From contig JALKBU010000216.1 of the NCBI GenBank assembly GCA_023091735.1, positions 1 through 59,886 of the forward strand: 59,886 nucleotides of DNA. Reading direction: 5' to 3'. This document shows positions 43,113-52,747 of the stretch, piece by piece (positions within the stretch are counted from its first letter, which is position 1; every line of letters starts with the position of its first letter). Source of the stretch: Trichomonas tenax. Taxonomy: Eukaryota; Parabasalia; Trichomonadida; Trichomonadidae. Under the pieces are notes generated by a model, which was given only the letters and a program-made list of their open reading frames with translations, had not been told where the DNA came from and did not search any database. A program made the position numbers and the translations under genes.

Positions 43113-44507
43113 ATGATTTTCTCTTTGATATTCTCGGCTCTCGCTTGGAGGGATCCTGTTGGAATTCCATTGGAAATGTACAGCAAAGAGACTTATGAGT
43201 CTAAAATCGACGGAATGTCGCCACTTTTAATTGTGTGTGCGTGCCACGTTCCAGGATTTGCACGCAGCCTCTCTCCCCTTATCGACGCCTATCAAACTGC
43301 AGCACAATATGTCGCCGCATATGAAAGATTACCAATTGATTGGGGAATTTTGTACGAAGAATCAGAAAGTGAAGAGGTTTTTGTTACGGTGCACTCTCCA
43401 AATATTACAGATGTACCGATTCCAGTCACTGAAAAGACACTTCCAAAAGTTTTAGCAATGGAAATCTTAGCACAGATCTATAACAACTACAAGCAGCTGA
43501 GAAAGAAGGAAAAAGATGACGAAAATCCAGCAATTGTCGAGTTACATGAAAAAATTAAATTACAAGAAAAATTAATTCGCACAGCAGTCGACAAGGCCGA
43601 TGCCTGGCTCAGCCAGGCCAAGAAAGAGGAGCTTATGGAGAAACTCAAAGAATTTATTCCCGCAGACAAACTTGAAAGAAATAGAATTCGCTCTGATATC
43701 AAAGCATGCGTGAATCAGACAGAAAAGGAGATATTAGAGGCCAAGCTTGAAGTACTCAAGCAGCAGAAGGATAGATCTAACTACACAAAGCTCGACATCG
43801 CCTGCAAATTGTCACACGATGCTTATAAAGAAGTCTCCAAGTTCGCTGCTGAATTAGATCGCGAGAAGGAACTTAAGGACCTCAAGAACTACAGAGAAGA
43901 GATGATGAGGATCCAAGAAGAGAATGACTATGGCGAGGAAGAAGACTCTATGTCGCAAATCTATAAAGCTGCTGCTGAAGTCGCTGACAACGACAAAGAT
44001 CGCGAAGAATATGCTGATAAAGCTGATAAGTTCGGTAAATTGAAGAAACTAAAGCTCGAGCACAAAGCGAACATGACACGTGAGCGTAAAGAAAAGCTCA
44101 GGCAGGAGAAGATTGCAAAGAGAAGAGCAGAACTTGGTGAAGGAGATGGCATCCAAATTCCTGATGAAGAACTTTTGTCTGATGATGAAGATGAGGATGG
44201 AGATCTTGAGGGAGTCGAAGTCGAAGAAGGCGAGGCCCGAGGAGAGTACAGCACATACGAAGAGCCAGAGTTCGAAGAGAAGAAGCCAAAGGTTAAACCT
44301 AAAGTTGAAGAAGAGCAACCTCCTGACAAACCAGCCGAAGAAAAGACTGCTGACGAAATCAAGGAGGAATGGGGTGTTAAAGAAAGCAAGCAAGACGAGG
44401 AAAAGCCAAAAGAAGATGCAGAGCAGCCACATGAAGAGAAAATCGCTGATGAAGAAAAGATAACTGAAGAGAAAACAGCTGATGAGCAGTTGAAGGAAGA
44501 AATATAA
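43113..44507 (+). CDS. secreted/ER protein: thioredoxin-like start, coiled coil, acidic tail
   Basis: A 464-residue protein from the ATG at 43113, placed by the initiator just upstream; the frame continues 5' only from a non-ATG codon. A signal peptide (MIFSLIFSALAW) is followed by a roughly 110-residue segment (MSPLLIVCACHVPGFARSLS, then VTVHSPNITDVPIPV). Its layout resembles a degenerate thioredoxin fold without a CxxC site. A long charged coiled coil fills about residues 120-330. The last 120 residues are extremely acidic (LLSDDEDEDGDLEGVEVEEG, then repeated EEKTADE). There is no KDEL-type end or second membrane segment. An ER-lumenal calcium- or chaperone-related role is conceivable, but it is inference. 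The stop is followed by AA, giving TAAA. Confidence 0.75.
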   Translation: MIFSLIFSALAWRDPVGIPLEMYSKETYESKIDGMSPLLIVCACHVPGFARSLSPLIDAYQTAAQYVAAYERLPIDWGILYEESESEEVFVTVHSPNITDVPIPVTEKTLPKVLAMEILAQIYNNYKQLRKKEKDDENPAIVELHEKIKLQEKLIRTAVDKADAWLSQAKKEELMEKLKEFIPADKLERNRIRSDIKACVNQTEKEILEAKLEVLKQQKDRSNYTKLDIACKLSHDAYKEVSKFAAELDREKELKDLKNYREEMMRIQEENDYGEEEDSMSQIYKAAAEVADNDKDREEYADKADKFGKLKKLKLEHKANMTRERKEKLRQEKIAKRRAELGEGDGIQIPDEELLSDDEDEDGDLEGVEVEEGEARGEYSTYEEPEFEEKKPKVKPKVEEEQPPDKPAEEKTADEIKEEWGVKESKQDEEKPKEDAEQPHEEKIADEEKITEEKTADEQLKEEI

Positions 44508-45391
44508 ATTATTATAAAATACAAATAGAGTAAATGCTAATTTATAATAATGCGCATTTCCAAACATTGAACTGGACTACTTGAATTGCAATTTCTAGTG
44601 CTTAGTGCTCTGCTGACTTAATTAATTTGTAGAATGATAACATCATTCAATCTTTGTGCTCTATGTATAAAGGATTCCATTATTATAGATATAAAGAATT
44701 TAGCATCAAATAGCAAAGATAATACTACTTTTCTTGGTGTCAATAATTCATTTCCGATTTCGAATTTGGATAATTAGATACCAATCAACATTGCAATGTA
44801 ACTACAAAACTCCAAATACTGCCAACATTCAGTGTTGCTTTGCGATTCTTCAAACAAACATTACAAAGCATTAGTTATTATCATGTTTATTCATAACCAA
44901 GTAATCCAATTCCTAATGCAGACTTAAATTTCTATTAAAATTTCATTCAACAGATTCCTGTCTGTTGCTTCATAATCATTATTAGCACTTTGTAGTGATA
45001 TCACTCCATGTGATATATATGCTTAGCATTAATAGTTGAATCTGCTAAGCTGTTTTTTCCATAAAGACTATATATTGTTAGAAAAATCAAATATTCATGA
45101 AATTTGTAGTGAGGGATACCGACTTACTGCAAACCTTCAATCAATTAAAAGACTATTGAGCTATATAACTATTGTTGTACAGGAAATATTTGATGTTTTG
45201 TTTTCTGGAATATTTAAGGTTAACTAAAACTTTGGTGTGTAAATTTATTTGGCAAAAAATCTAAAGATCAATATTTTCATGGAAAATACAATCTGAGTAG
45301 TCTAATTCACAAAATAATTTAGTTTCTGAAATAAAAATAAAAAAATGGCAGGTGTCAGACCCCATTTTAATCCCTAAAATTCAGTAACGAT
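44508..45391. other. intergenic spacer
   Basis: No gene is recognised. GCTTAGCATTAATAG and CTGCTAAGC near 45020-45050 form a weak hairpin. Confidence 0.5.
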
Positions 45392-46624
45392 ATGAATGAG
45401 ATTATTGTAGGCTCGAAGTACAGAATAAAGAAGAAGCGAGGCAGTGGAAGCTTCGGCGACATCTACGCTGGAGAGCATATCATTACTCTCGAAGAAGTTG
45501 CCGTAAAATTCGAATCTGTCGATAATATTCCGCCGCAGCTCCTTTGTGAGTCAAAAATCTACAAAACGCTGCGGGGAGGCGTTGGAATCCCCGATATTAA
45601 GTGGTACGGTGTTGAAGGAGACTACAATGTCATGGTTATCGCATTATTATCATCAACATTGGAGAACTTGCTTGATGAATGTCAGCGCAGCTTCTCCCTG
45701 AAGACAGTTTTGATGATTGCGGACCAAATGTTGTCCAGAATTCAGTACATACACAATAATGGAATTTTACACAGAGATATTAAACCAGAAAACTTCATGC
45801 TCGGCATCGACAAGAACCAGAACATCATATATTCTATCGATTTTGGTCTTTCTAAGAGGTATATTGATCCAAAAACAGGAAAACATATTCCACAGATCGA
45901 TGGAAGAACATTATTGGGCACAGCACGTTACGCATCACTCAACACACACAGAGGTATCGAACAGAGCAGGCGTGATGATTTAGAAAGCATCGCATACGTA
46001 TTAATTTATTTATTAAAGGGGTCTTTGCCTTGGCAGGGGTTCAAAGAAGAAAATAGAACAAGAAAACATCAATTAATTTACGATTGTAAGTCTAAAACCA
46101 CCCCAGAAGAACTTTGTAGCGGATTACCTGTCGAATTTGTGAATTTCTTAACCTCAGTTCGATCTTTGGGCTTCAAGGAAGATCCAGATTACGCTAAATA
46201 TAGGGCTGACTTCAGAGCCCTTTTCGAACGCCTCGGTTTTGTTTATGATTACAAATACGACTGGGTTTTGAGAGCAGAGCTCGTTCGCGCCACAGACACA
46301 CGATCTATGTCCACAGAGAACATATCGCCGACACAGATGATGACGGAATCGCCAGGAATCTCAGCACAACCGAGCAATTTAAATACAAAGATTATCACAT
46401 CGGGATCTGCTGCTTCTGTGCAATTGAACATGAAAGGTAATCTCAACCATGTCAGAACTGCAACACCGCTCATCACTATCGCACAACAGAATCATCCACA
46501 GGCCGGTTTGCTCAAATCTTCTGCGACAATGGGTCAAATGCCCACTCGACAGAAGATTTTGCCGCGGACGTCTCTTCTGTATGCAATGAAGAATGGACAG
46601 TTTAATCCTCCGAAGCGACAATGA
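45392..46624 (+). CDS. casein kinase 1 family protein kinase
   Basis: A 410-residue kinase of the CK1 family. Motifs are the glycine loop RGSGSFGDIY, VAVKFE, the CK1-typical HRDIKPENFMLG, SIDFGLSKRY, and the signature LLGTARYASLNTHRGIEQSR then RDDLESIAYVLIYLLKGSLP in place of APE. The kinase domain ends near residue 295 with WVLRAELV. A Ser/Thr/Gln-rich tail of about 115 residues follows, probably a regulatory phosphorylation region. CK1 kinases prefer primed or acidic substrates and act in cytoplasm and nucleus; trichomonads have many copies. The ATG follows TCAGTAACGAT, a weak initiator. No lesion is seen. Confidence 0.95.
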   Translation: MNEIIVGSKYRIKKKRGSGSFGDIYAGEHIITLEEVAVKFESVDNIPPQLLCESKIYKTLRGGVGIPDIKWYGVEGDYNVMVIALLSSTLENLLDECQRSFSLKTVLMIADQMLSRIQYIHNNGILHRDIKPENFMLGIDKNQNIIYSIDFGLSKRYIDPKTGKHIPQIDGRTLLGTARYASLNTHRGIEQSRRDDLESIAYVLIYLLKGSLPWQGFKEENRTRKHQLIYDCKSKTTPEELCSGLPVEFVNFLTSVRSLGFKEDPDYAKYRADFRALFERLGFVYDYKYDWVLRAELVRATDTRSMSTENISPTQMMTESPGISAQPSNLNTKIITSGSAASVQLNMKGNLNHVRTATPLITIAQQNHPQAGLLKSSATMGQMPTRQKILPRTSLLYAMKNGQFNPPKRQ

Positions 46625-46927
46625 TATTTTTTTATTATATTTTTATGTAATGTTTTGTTATGGCTTAATATTTTTTAGTTAAGATGTTTTCTCCTTTTTA
46701 TGTTAAATACACAATACCTTTTTTCATGCCCTATATTACCTACTGAAATATTTTGATTTAATTCCAAATATCATATCGATATCTATTCAAACATATTATT
46801 TAAACTATTTCAAATACATAAATGTATTTTAAAGATCTATGTGTGAATATATGATATAATATAAAAAATATTTTAAAAAAAATGTTAATTCGATAATGAC
46901 ATTTAGAAAATAAAATAATATTATAAA
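46625..46927. other. convergent intergenic spacer
   Basis: AT-rich 303 bases between two converging genes. Nothing is recognised. Confidence 0.6.
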
Positions 46928-48466
46928 CTAAAACTGCAAGAATCTTGCCCATGACATGAAATTGTATGGGAAGTTTCCTGTGTTGAGATTTGGTGAAGCG
47001 AGTTTTGCTGCATAACCTGCAATAGCTGGCATCATAACAGATGATCTGCCTGTTGTATTCTTGAGATTGACGACATTTGCGTATCCCTCTCCGACAGAGA
47101 GAAGCTGGTTGAAATAGCGAGGAATAAGTTGTCTGTAGATTAATGGATCGAAGACGCCAAGTTGTACAGATTTATCAACAACTTTCGTTGAAATGTTGAG
47201 TTGCTTTGCATATCGAATAGCTTTCTCGCGATTCTGTGTTTGAACAGAAGCAAGAAGATTGAATACCTTGTGAAGATCTTCTCCTGTAACTTGCGTCAAT
47301 GTTGAGTATCTTGCGAGCGCGACATTTCCTCTGCTTGCGAGAATGTTCTGAGGAGAGATATCTGGGATCGAAAAGTTATATTTCGTGAACATGCTTGCGA
47401 AGAAATCAACAACTTTGATTGCGATCATTGGTGTGATTTTAACTGTTAATGGCTCAGGCATTCTGTCTGTGACCATCACGTTCCTTCCGCTGAGTTGTCT
47501 GATTGGAGCAGGAACAGAGATAGAGAGAGGAAGGCGGCGAGCACGATGGAATATGTATTCGGGCTCAACATCATCATTGCAGTCGATATCGAACTTCTTC
47601 AAGATTGTGTATCTCGCGTTTGCTTCTTTCGTCAGATTGAAGTCCAGATGACGCATGGCATAGTCATACACGGCTTTTTCTGCTGAAATGTATGGAATGA
47701 AAGCCATAATTCCTCTGAGAATCTTGAATGGGAACAAATCGAGTCTTCTCATGCGATCAACATGTGTTGGAACAACTGTAATTGTGACTTTCTCGCCGGA
47801 TTTGAGTGTAGCGTCGTGATATATCATTGGTCCCAATGTTTTGAAGTCAGATTCAACTCTTGAAAAAATATTGTATAAATTGTATCCTGTTTGCTTCTTG
47901 AATATGTCTCTAAGGATCTGTGTGGAATAATATGTCGCGTAATTATTGTCAACAAACTCGTCTAAGACTGCATTTGGTTGAATTCTGCCTCTAACAACTG
48001 GATATTTATGGTTTATCTGGTAATATGGCTTTATTATGTTATGGTCTGGGAAGGAATTAATGCAATTTCTGATTATATGACCGAATTCTGCATATGCACC
48101 TCCATTCAATCGAAAAGTGAGCATCATTCTCTTATAAAATCTCTGCTTTGCTGCAAGAGAAGAAAATGCTGTGTTATTTGGTAAAATTGCATGTGCAATT
48201 TTAGAAAAGGCGATATCTGTTGAAGAATAACCAAATGAAACAACCATTCTGCCGAAATGGAATACAGATGAAGCCAATTGGCGTGGGAACCATCTAGAAT
48301 TTGGATTTTGAAGCATCCAAAGTAAAGTTGAATTTGATCCCATCGCCAAGAAAGCTTCTCCCGTATTATCATCGAATATTTTCCCGGCATTGTCATGGTG
48401 GACAATATAATCAATGCCAATAAACTTCAAAATTTCGCCAAATCTATTGGAGTGATTAAATGCCAT
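46928..48466 (-). CDS. divergent ABC1/ADCK/UbiB-like protein, probable pseudokinase
   Basis: A 512-residue protein whose middle resembles the ABC1/ADCK/UbiB atypical kinase family in order and spacing. YAEFGHIIRN sits where KxGQ is expected. FKKQTGYNLYNIFSRVE with LGPMIYHDATLKSGEKVTI corresponds to the region of GSIAQVHxAxLxxGxxVAVKVQ. NFSIPDISPQNILA sits where HxDPHPGN is expected. Residues needed for catalysis in the family (Lys and Gln of KxGQ, the VAVK lysine, the catalytic Asp region and DFG) are largely replaced. The frame is intact over more than 1.5 kb with coding-like composition, so it is maintained. No hydrogenosomal presequence is obvious. A TCACTTTTCA initiator ends five bases before the ATG. 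Family assignment is by pattern and needs a profile search. Confidence 0.5.
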   Translation of the reverse strand: MAFNHSNRFGEILKFIGIDYIVHHDNAGKIFDDNTGEAFLAMGSNSTLLWMLQNPNSRWFPRQLASSVFHFGRMVVSFGYSSTDIAFSKIAHAILPNNTAFSSLAAKQRFYKRMMLTFRLNGGAYAEFGHIIRNCINSFPDHNIIKPYYQINHKYPVVRGRIQPNAVLDEFVDNNYATYYSTQILRDIFKKQTGYNLYNIFSRVESDFKTLGPMIYHDATLKSGEKVTITVVPTHVDRMRRLDLFPFKILRGIMAFIPYISAEKAVYDYAMRHLDFNLTKEANARYTILKKFDIDCNDDVEPEYIFHRARRLPLSISVPAPIRQLSGRNVMVTDRMPEPLTVKITPMIAIKVVDFFASMFTKYNFSIPDISPQNILASRGNVALARYSTLTQVTGEDLHKVFNLLASVQTQNREKAIRYAKQLNISTKVVDKSVQLGVFDPLIYRQLIPRYFNQLLSVGEGYANVVNLKNTTGRSSVMMPAIAGYAAKLASPNLNTGNFPYNFMSWARFLQF

Positions 48467-48468
48467 TG

Positions 48469-48610
48469 AAAAGTGATCATAAAAAGGTTATATTTACGAA
48501 AAGTGAATCACAAAAGGTTATTTTTTATAAAAAAAAGTGTTGATTAAAGGTTCTATTTACAAAAAAGTGAATGATTAAGGTTATTAAAAGTGCATGGAAA
48601 TGTGATATTA
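48469..48610. repeat. tandem ~30-bp repeats with initiator-like core in a divergent promoter
   Basis: Four to five degenerate units follow each other: AAAAGTGATCATAAAAAGGT, AAAAGTGAATCACAAAAGGT, AAAAGTGTTGATTAAAGGTT, AAAAGTGAATGATTAAGGTT, then AAAAGTGCATGG. Starts are near 48469, 48499, 48533, 48563 and 48587. Read on the minus strand, units contain CACTTTT, and the two marked TGATC/TGAATC give TCACTTTT, the core of the trichomonad initiator. The array fills the gap between the divergent ABC1-like and BTB-like genes. Confidence 0.75.
48471..48476 (-). promoter_or_regulatory. Inr motif TCACTT for the ABC1-like gene
   Basis: TCACTTTTCA on the minus strand ends directly at the ATG (48466), matching TCAYTW and part of the extended consensus. 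Confidence 0.6.
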
Positions 48611-48633
48611 AAAGTGTCAATATTTTTGATATT

Positions 48634-49050
48634 ATGGAAGTTGTTCAATTGATTATTGAAGATGAGAATGTCATGAAATTGAGGGGATTGCCGAACATAG
48701 AGCCAACGTTTGAAATACGTCACAAAGGAAAATCTTTTCCATGCAATCCGATTCCAGCCGTAGAATCCGCTCATCTTATTTTCGAAGGATATACAAATAC
48801 AAAGGCTCTTGGATTCATAGAACTGCATAACGAAGACAAAAAACATCTTCTCCCTTCAATTATTAGTTTTCTTCACGGAAATACTCTTAGAATAGAACAA
48901 GGTAATGCAATGGATATGAAAGACATAGCGCAAGAACTTGGTATACCACTAATCGAAGAATATGCTAGAAATTGCATTTTCTCAGATTTAGGAAATCAAC
49001 AACAACTAGATAGAGAATACGAAACCACATTTACACCCGAAATTGCATAA
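48634..49050 (+). CDS. BTB/POZ-like domain protein, short
   Basis: A 138-residue protein from the ATG at 48634; the frame is open to an earlier ATG at 48571 inside the repeat array. TFEIRHKGKSFPCNPIPAV matches the first BTB strands, where an exposed element is followed by CNxx. The part FLHGNTLRIEQGNAMDMKDI then AQELGIPLIEEYARN matches the family's YGxxxxIxxxNxxxLxxxAxxLxI ending. Trichomonads carry many BTB proteins with ankyrin or other partners; this one has only the BTB-like region. It could be a short adaptor or a 3'-truncated copy. The stop is followed by A, giving TAAA. Confidence 0.6.
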   Translation: MEVVQLIIEDENVMKLRGLPNIEPTFEIRHKGKSFPCNPIPAVESAHLIFEGYTNTKALGFIELHNEDKKHLLPSIISFLHGNTLRIEQGNAMDMKDIAQELGIPLIEEYARNCIFSDLGNQQQLDREYETTFTPEIA

Positions 49051-49421
49051 ATTGTATGTTTGAAAGTTAAATATTTTATCATATTTTTATATCAAAATCG
49101 CAAAACACAAAAGTCCATTAAAACATAGTCGTAAAGCACCTTGTCTTATAACACATTGCTTAATTCAATATAATTCTAATTTTTGACACGTAAACATTAA
49201 TTATGACATGTAAAATGAAAAAATTGTGTCATGTGTTGAATTTTCATATTTTTCAACGCCATTAATAATATAGCATATATAGAACTATGTTAACATGTCT
49301 GCAAAGTGTGATGCTCCGATTTCAATTTTCAATATTTGCCCAACTATGTGTATGTAAAATTATAATTATGGCATATAAATTTTGACTATGACGTGTAAAA
49401 ATCAAAATATGACATGTAATT
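49051..49421. other. intergenic region with TGACATGTAAA cluster
   Basis: No gene. Six related words occur: TTTTGACACGTAAA (49191), ATGACATGTAAAA (49203), TGTATGTAAAA (49350), ATGGCATATAAA (49367), ATGACGTGTAAAA (49388) and ATGACATGTAA (49409). All are in the same orientation. Confidence 0.65.
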
Positions 49422-49427
49422 TCATTT
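49422..49427 (+). promoter_or_regulatory. Inr-like motif TCATTT upstream of a TTG codon
   Basis: TCATTTACCAAG leads straight into TTG at 49434, where the start codon of the FKBP-TPR gene would be expected. Confidence 0.55.
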
Positions 49428-49433
49428 ACCAAG

Positions 49434-50978
49434 TTGCAAGTTCCTCCAGGTTCGATTCAGCTCACTTCTAACGGCTTAATTTTCAAACACGTTGAAGAAG
49501 AAGGTGACAAAAAGAAGAGATACTCCAATTTTCATGGTACTATCGTTGGAATAAGATATTCAATCACTTCACCTAAAGGTGTAGTTGTCAATCACATGAG
49601 CCAGAGCCAGTGCTGGATCACTGGTGATACAGAGCAAGAGGGAGACCTGTTCCTTTTCCTGCCTATCGTTGTTTCTACGATGGCCGTGAAAGAAGTCTGT
49701 AAAGTCTATTTTTCAACGAAATATTTGTTAGGAGGAACACCAATTCTCGGTGAGCACGGTGCTCTCGATAACTCAGAGTATTTTGAAGCTTTAGTTTATT
49801 TAATTGATGCCGAACCAATCGATTATGTGCCTGAAAACTATATAGAAACCGTTAAGAAGTATGAAGAGGTTAAGGATGCACCAGTGGCTCCTCAAAAAGA
49901 GGAAGAAAAACCAAAGAAAGAAATCGAAAAGAAGAAGAAACCAAAAGATATGCTTGAGAAGCTTTCTGAAATGAACGATGAGAAAATAAAATATATGGAA
50001 CTGACAGAACGCAAAACAAAACAATTTGCACTTAATCAACTTCAAAATGCAGAAAAATTATTATCAGAAAAGAAAATTCGCAACTCAAGATCAGAGTTCA
50101 ATAGGGCAAGAATGGCCTGGGGCAACCAGGTTGACTTAAATCAGGCACCTGATGATTTGGAAGATGAGCATTTAAAAATGGATATGGAATCATTCAAGAA
50201 GTATATAGATTCACGTGCCTTATTCGGCATTGCACGAGGATATGATGCCGTCGATCCCCCTCTCACAGACAAAATGATCCAAACACTAAAGGACGCTCTC
50301 GCTATCGATCCAGAGTTCAAAGAAGCTGCAGAAATGCTCGCTTATGTCACAGGTGAGAAAGTTGATGTGACAATAATCCAAAAGAAGGAAGAACCGGAAA
50401 AGATCAACATACAAGAATTCCCTGCTTATGATGATCCAATCCTTCAAAAGCCGCAGTCTTGGACAGATGATGTTCCGTTTAAACATAGAATCGGTTATGC
50501 TGAAGTTATTAAAGAAATGGCAACAAAAATGTTTAAAGAAAAAGATTTCAAGAATGCACAAAAGATGTACAACAAAGTTCAAATTCCTTTCACTGTTAAA
50601 TCTTTGAAGGCTGCATCGCCAGAAGATGTTCAAAAAGGTCATCAGTTTGTCATCACAGGAAAACTTAATTCTCTTGCTTGTGACATGGAACTCGAAAAAT
50701 ATCAACAAGCGGTTGTTCAAGCGGATTATATTCTTGACTACATCAAGAAGATAAATCTCAACTTCGATCAATTCAAGGCTAAGACTTTATATCGTAAAAT
50801 CAAAGCGCTAATTCTCCAAAACAAGGAAGATGACGCTAAAGAAGCAATAAAAATATTGAAAGCAGGGCCTGATTCTTCGGCTTATGTTAAAGAAGTTAAT
50901 AAGATCCTTCAACAACATGCTGATGAAAAGAAGAAAGAGAATGAATTCCTCTTCAAGAAGATGACAGGAAAGATATAG
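49434..50978 (+). CDS. FKBP-type immunophilin with TPR region; start codon unclear (TTG)
   Basis: The frame of 514 codons has an N-terminal FKBP-like domain (about 1-125). VPPGSIQLTSNGLIFKHVEE is the usual entry, then DLFLFLPIVVSTMAVKEVCK with YLLGGTPILGEHGALDN mirrors the GEKAxFxIPPELAYG region. A Lys/Glu linker follows (about 140-175), then a TPR-like helical region including YAEVIKEMATKMFKEKDFKN. Key aromatic pocket residues are only partly kept, so isomerase activity is uncertain; TPR immunophilins usually bind Hsp90. No in-frame ATG exists between the upstream TGA (49410-49412) and codon 55, while TTG at 49434 sits 6 bases after an initiator motif. Either start mutation, non-AUG initiation or a sequence error is possible. 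Confidence 0.75.
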   Translation: MQVPPGSIQLTSNGLIFKHVEEEGDKKKRYSNFHGTIVGIRYSITSPKGVVVNHMSQSQCWITGDTEQEGDLFLFLPIVVSTMAVKEVCKVYFSTKYLLGGTPILGEHGALDNSEYFEALVYLIDAEPIDYVPENYIETVKKYEEVKDAPVAPQKEEEKPKKEIEKKKKPKDMLEKLSEMNDEKIKYMELTERKTKQFALNQLQNAEKLLSEKKIRNSRSEFNRARMAWGNQVDLNQAPDDLEDEHLKMDMESFKKYIDSRALFGIARGYDAVDPPLTDKMIQTLKDALAIDPEFKEAAEMLAYVTGEKVDVTIIQKKEEPEKINIQEFPAYDDPILQKPQSWTDDVPFKHRIGYAEVIKEMATKMFKEKDFKNAQKMYNKVQIPFTVKSLKAASPEDVQKGHQFVITGKLNSLACDMELEKYQQAVVQADYILDYIKKINLNFDQFKAKTLYRKIKALILQNKEDDAKEAIKILKAGPDSSAYVKEVNKILQQHADEKKKENEFLFKKMTGKI

Positions 50979-51014
50979 ATATTAGATTTTTGTTATGTAA
51001 ACATTGTAGTTTTG

Positions 51015-52498
51015 TCAACGTTTGAAATAGAAATATTCCTTTTGACTTATCTCATTAAATATCTCAATTGCACGGACATTACCTGTTGCTGCAATCAACG
51101 AAGCGAGTTTTTCTTTCTTGTTCCATCTCGAGGCCATTCCCAAATATGTCCATCCATCTTCATCTTTTACACCTAAATCTGCACCAATTTCTATAAGTTT
51201 CATTGCTACATCAATGCCGTTGTTAATTGATGACCATAGAAGAGGCGTTTTTCCAAATACATTCTTCTTCTCTATGTTTGCACCAAATTCATTTAACTTT
51301 ACAACAGCTTCGATTTTGTTGAATCTTGCAGCAAACATCAAAGGTGTATTTCCAGAATAATTTGCTCCATCAACTTCTGCACCGTTTTCAACCAATGCCA
51401 CTATAGCATCTATGCAATTGTTCTTGGCTGCACGCATCAATGCTGAATTTCCATTTTCATCTAATGGCTCAGTTTTTACTCCCATTTTAATTAGTTCCGA
51501 AATTATCGATGGATTATCATATTTGGCTGCGTTCATTAAAGGTGTTTTTTCGCTTTTATTACAATAATTTACATCCCCACCGAGTTCCGCTACAACATCT
51601 ATTAATGAAGGAATACCAAAAACCTAGTACTCCATCATATATTCGTCAATATCCTTCTTGGAAGAAATTTCAAATAAAAACAAATGAAAATTAGAGTATT
51701 TGGTAACTGTGTCAAAAGGTATTTTCATTTCATAATCAGTATATAGCATCATAGCGAGTTCGAAGTTGTGTATTTTTATGCATTCTTCCATTGTATCTTC
51801 GTTTGGTTTGAAGTCATGAATTCATTCATTTATGATATCTGAATTTCCTCCAAAAAAAAACTCAAATTTAAGCAGTCTTGAGTAGTTTTCACTCCGTTAC
51901 TCCTAAGAAATCTGAAGCATTTAACAGCTCCATATATACAACACCATTCAATTATGGGTTTGTCATTGATTTCAATATCGAAATTATTTTCATATTGAAA
52001 TATTTCTATAAATATGCTGATATCATCATGAAGAATTGAATGCAACATTGAATCTGGTTCATATACATTAATTAAATCTTCTATTGTTCGATCTTTGAAA
52101 TTTAAGAAATTTTTTGGAATGCCATACATGTTTCTAATATCCATATTGTAGAGTTTCGCACACAAAACTTTAGCCGCTGGTTGAAGATATTTAATATTAG
52201 GCTTTACATGAAAATATTCAATAATTTTTTGAATTAGTGTCCAAAACTCTGATAGATATTTCAAATTGCATTCACTTGCAATAGATATAACGCGAATTAA
52301 ACTTTGAACATCATAACTATAACTTTTGTAAATATCAATGAATTCTTGTAAAATTAAATCGCATTGACCAAGTTTCATTTCAAAAATGTGTCTATGGAGT
52401 TCAAATATTTCGTTGTACTTTTCCAGATAACTATTTAACTTGTTAATTATTGATTCTTCAATCAACTCTTCAAAAATGGCACTTTTGCTGTCAATACT
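51015..52498 (-). pseudogene. DUF3447/ankyrin-repeat protein pseudogene
   Basis: Minus-strand coding starts without an ATG at about 52498 (AIFEELIEESIINKL). It runs through the N-terminal helical domain (DLILQEFIDIYKSYS, then MLHSILHDDISIF) to a stop at 51830. A different frame then gives NEDTMEECIKIHNFELAMML and FEISSKKDIDEYMMEY, a TAG, and in the same frame VFGIPSLIDVVAELGGDVNY. Ankyrin repeats follow (SALMRAAKNN, TPLMFAARFN, TPLLWSSINN) to the stop at 51015. One missing start, one frameshift and one nonsense codon make it a pseudogene. Repeats differ more from each other than in the copy at 26669-28576, so it is an older family branch. Confidence 0.88.
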
Positions 52499-52600
52499 TT
52501 ACGTGTCAACAAATTGTTTTACATGACAATAAATTATTTTACATGTTAAATATTGTTTACAAATCAATTTTATTGTTTTACTTGGCAATAAATGTGTTGT
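52499..52600. repeat. tandem TTTACATGACAATAA-type repeats (~20 bp)
   Basis: Directly upstream of the ankyrin pseudogene run TTTACGTGTCAACAAATTG, TTTTACATGACAATAAATTA, TTTTACATGTTAAATATTG, TTTACAAATCAATTTTATTG and TTTTACTTGGCAATAAATG: five degenerate copies of about 20 bases in one orientation. Confidence 0.75.
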
Positions 52601-52747
52601 TTTTCATCATTTATAGACGTAAATACTTTCTATTTGGCTATTTGCAATGTGAAAATATCATGTCTGGAATATAGAGATGTTAGACATTGGTTCACAAATA
52701 ATCATGATAACAAAAAAATATTTAAAACAACAACACAAAAATACATA

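Noticed and set aside
44049..44567. long minus-strand frames opposite the acidic protein gene
   Set aside because: They are shadows of the Glu/Lys-rich plus-strand coding region, giving hydrophobic Phe/Leu/Ser artefacts.
49350..49355. GTATGT resembling a 5' splice site upstream of the FKBP gene
   Set aside because: No ACTAACACACAG-like acceptor lies before the FKBP frame, so a spliced ATG exon is not supported.
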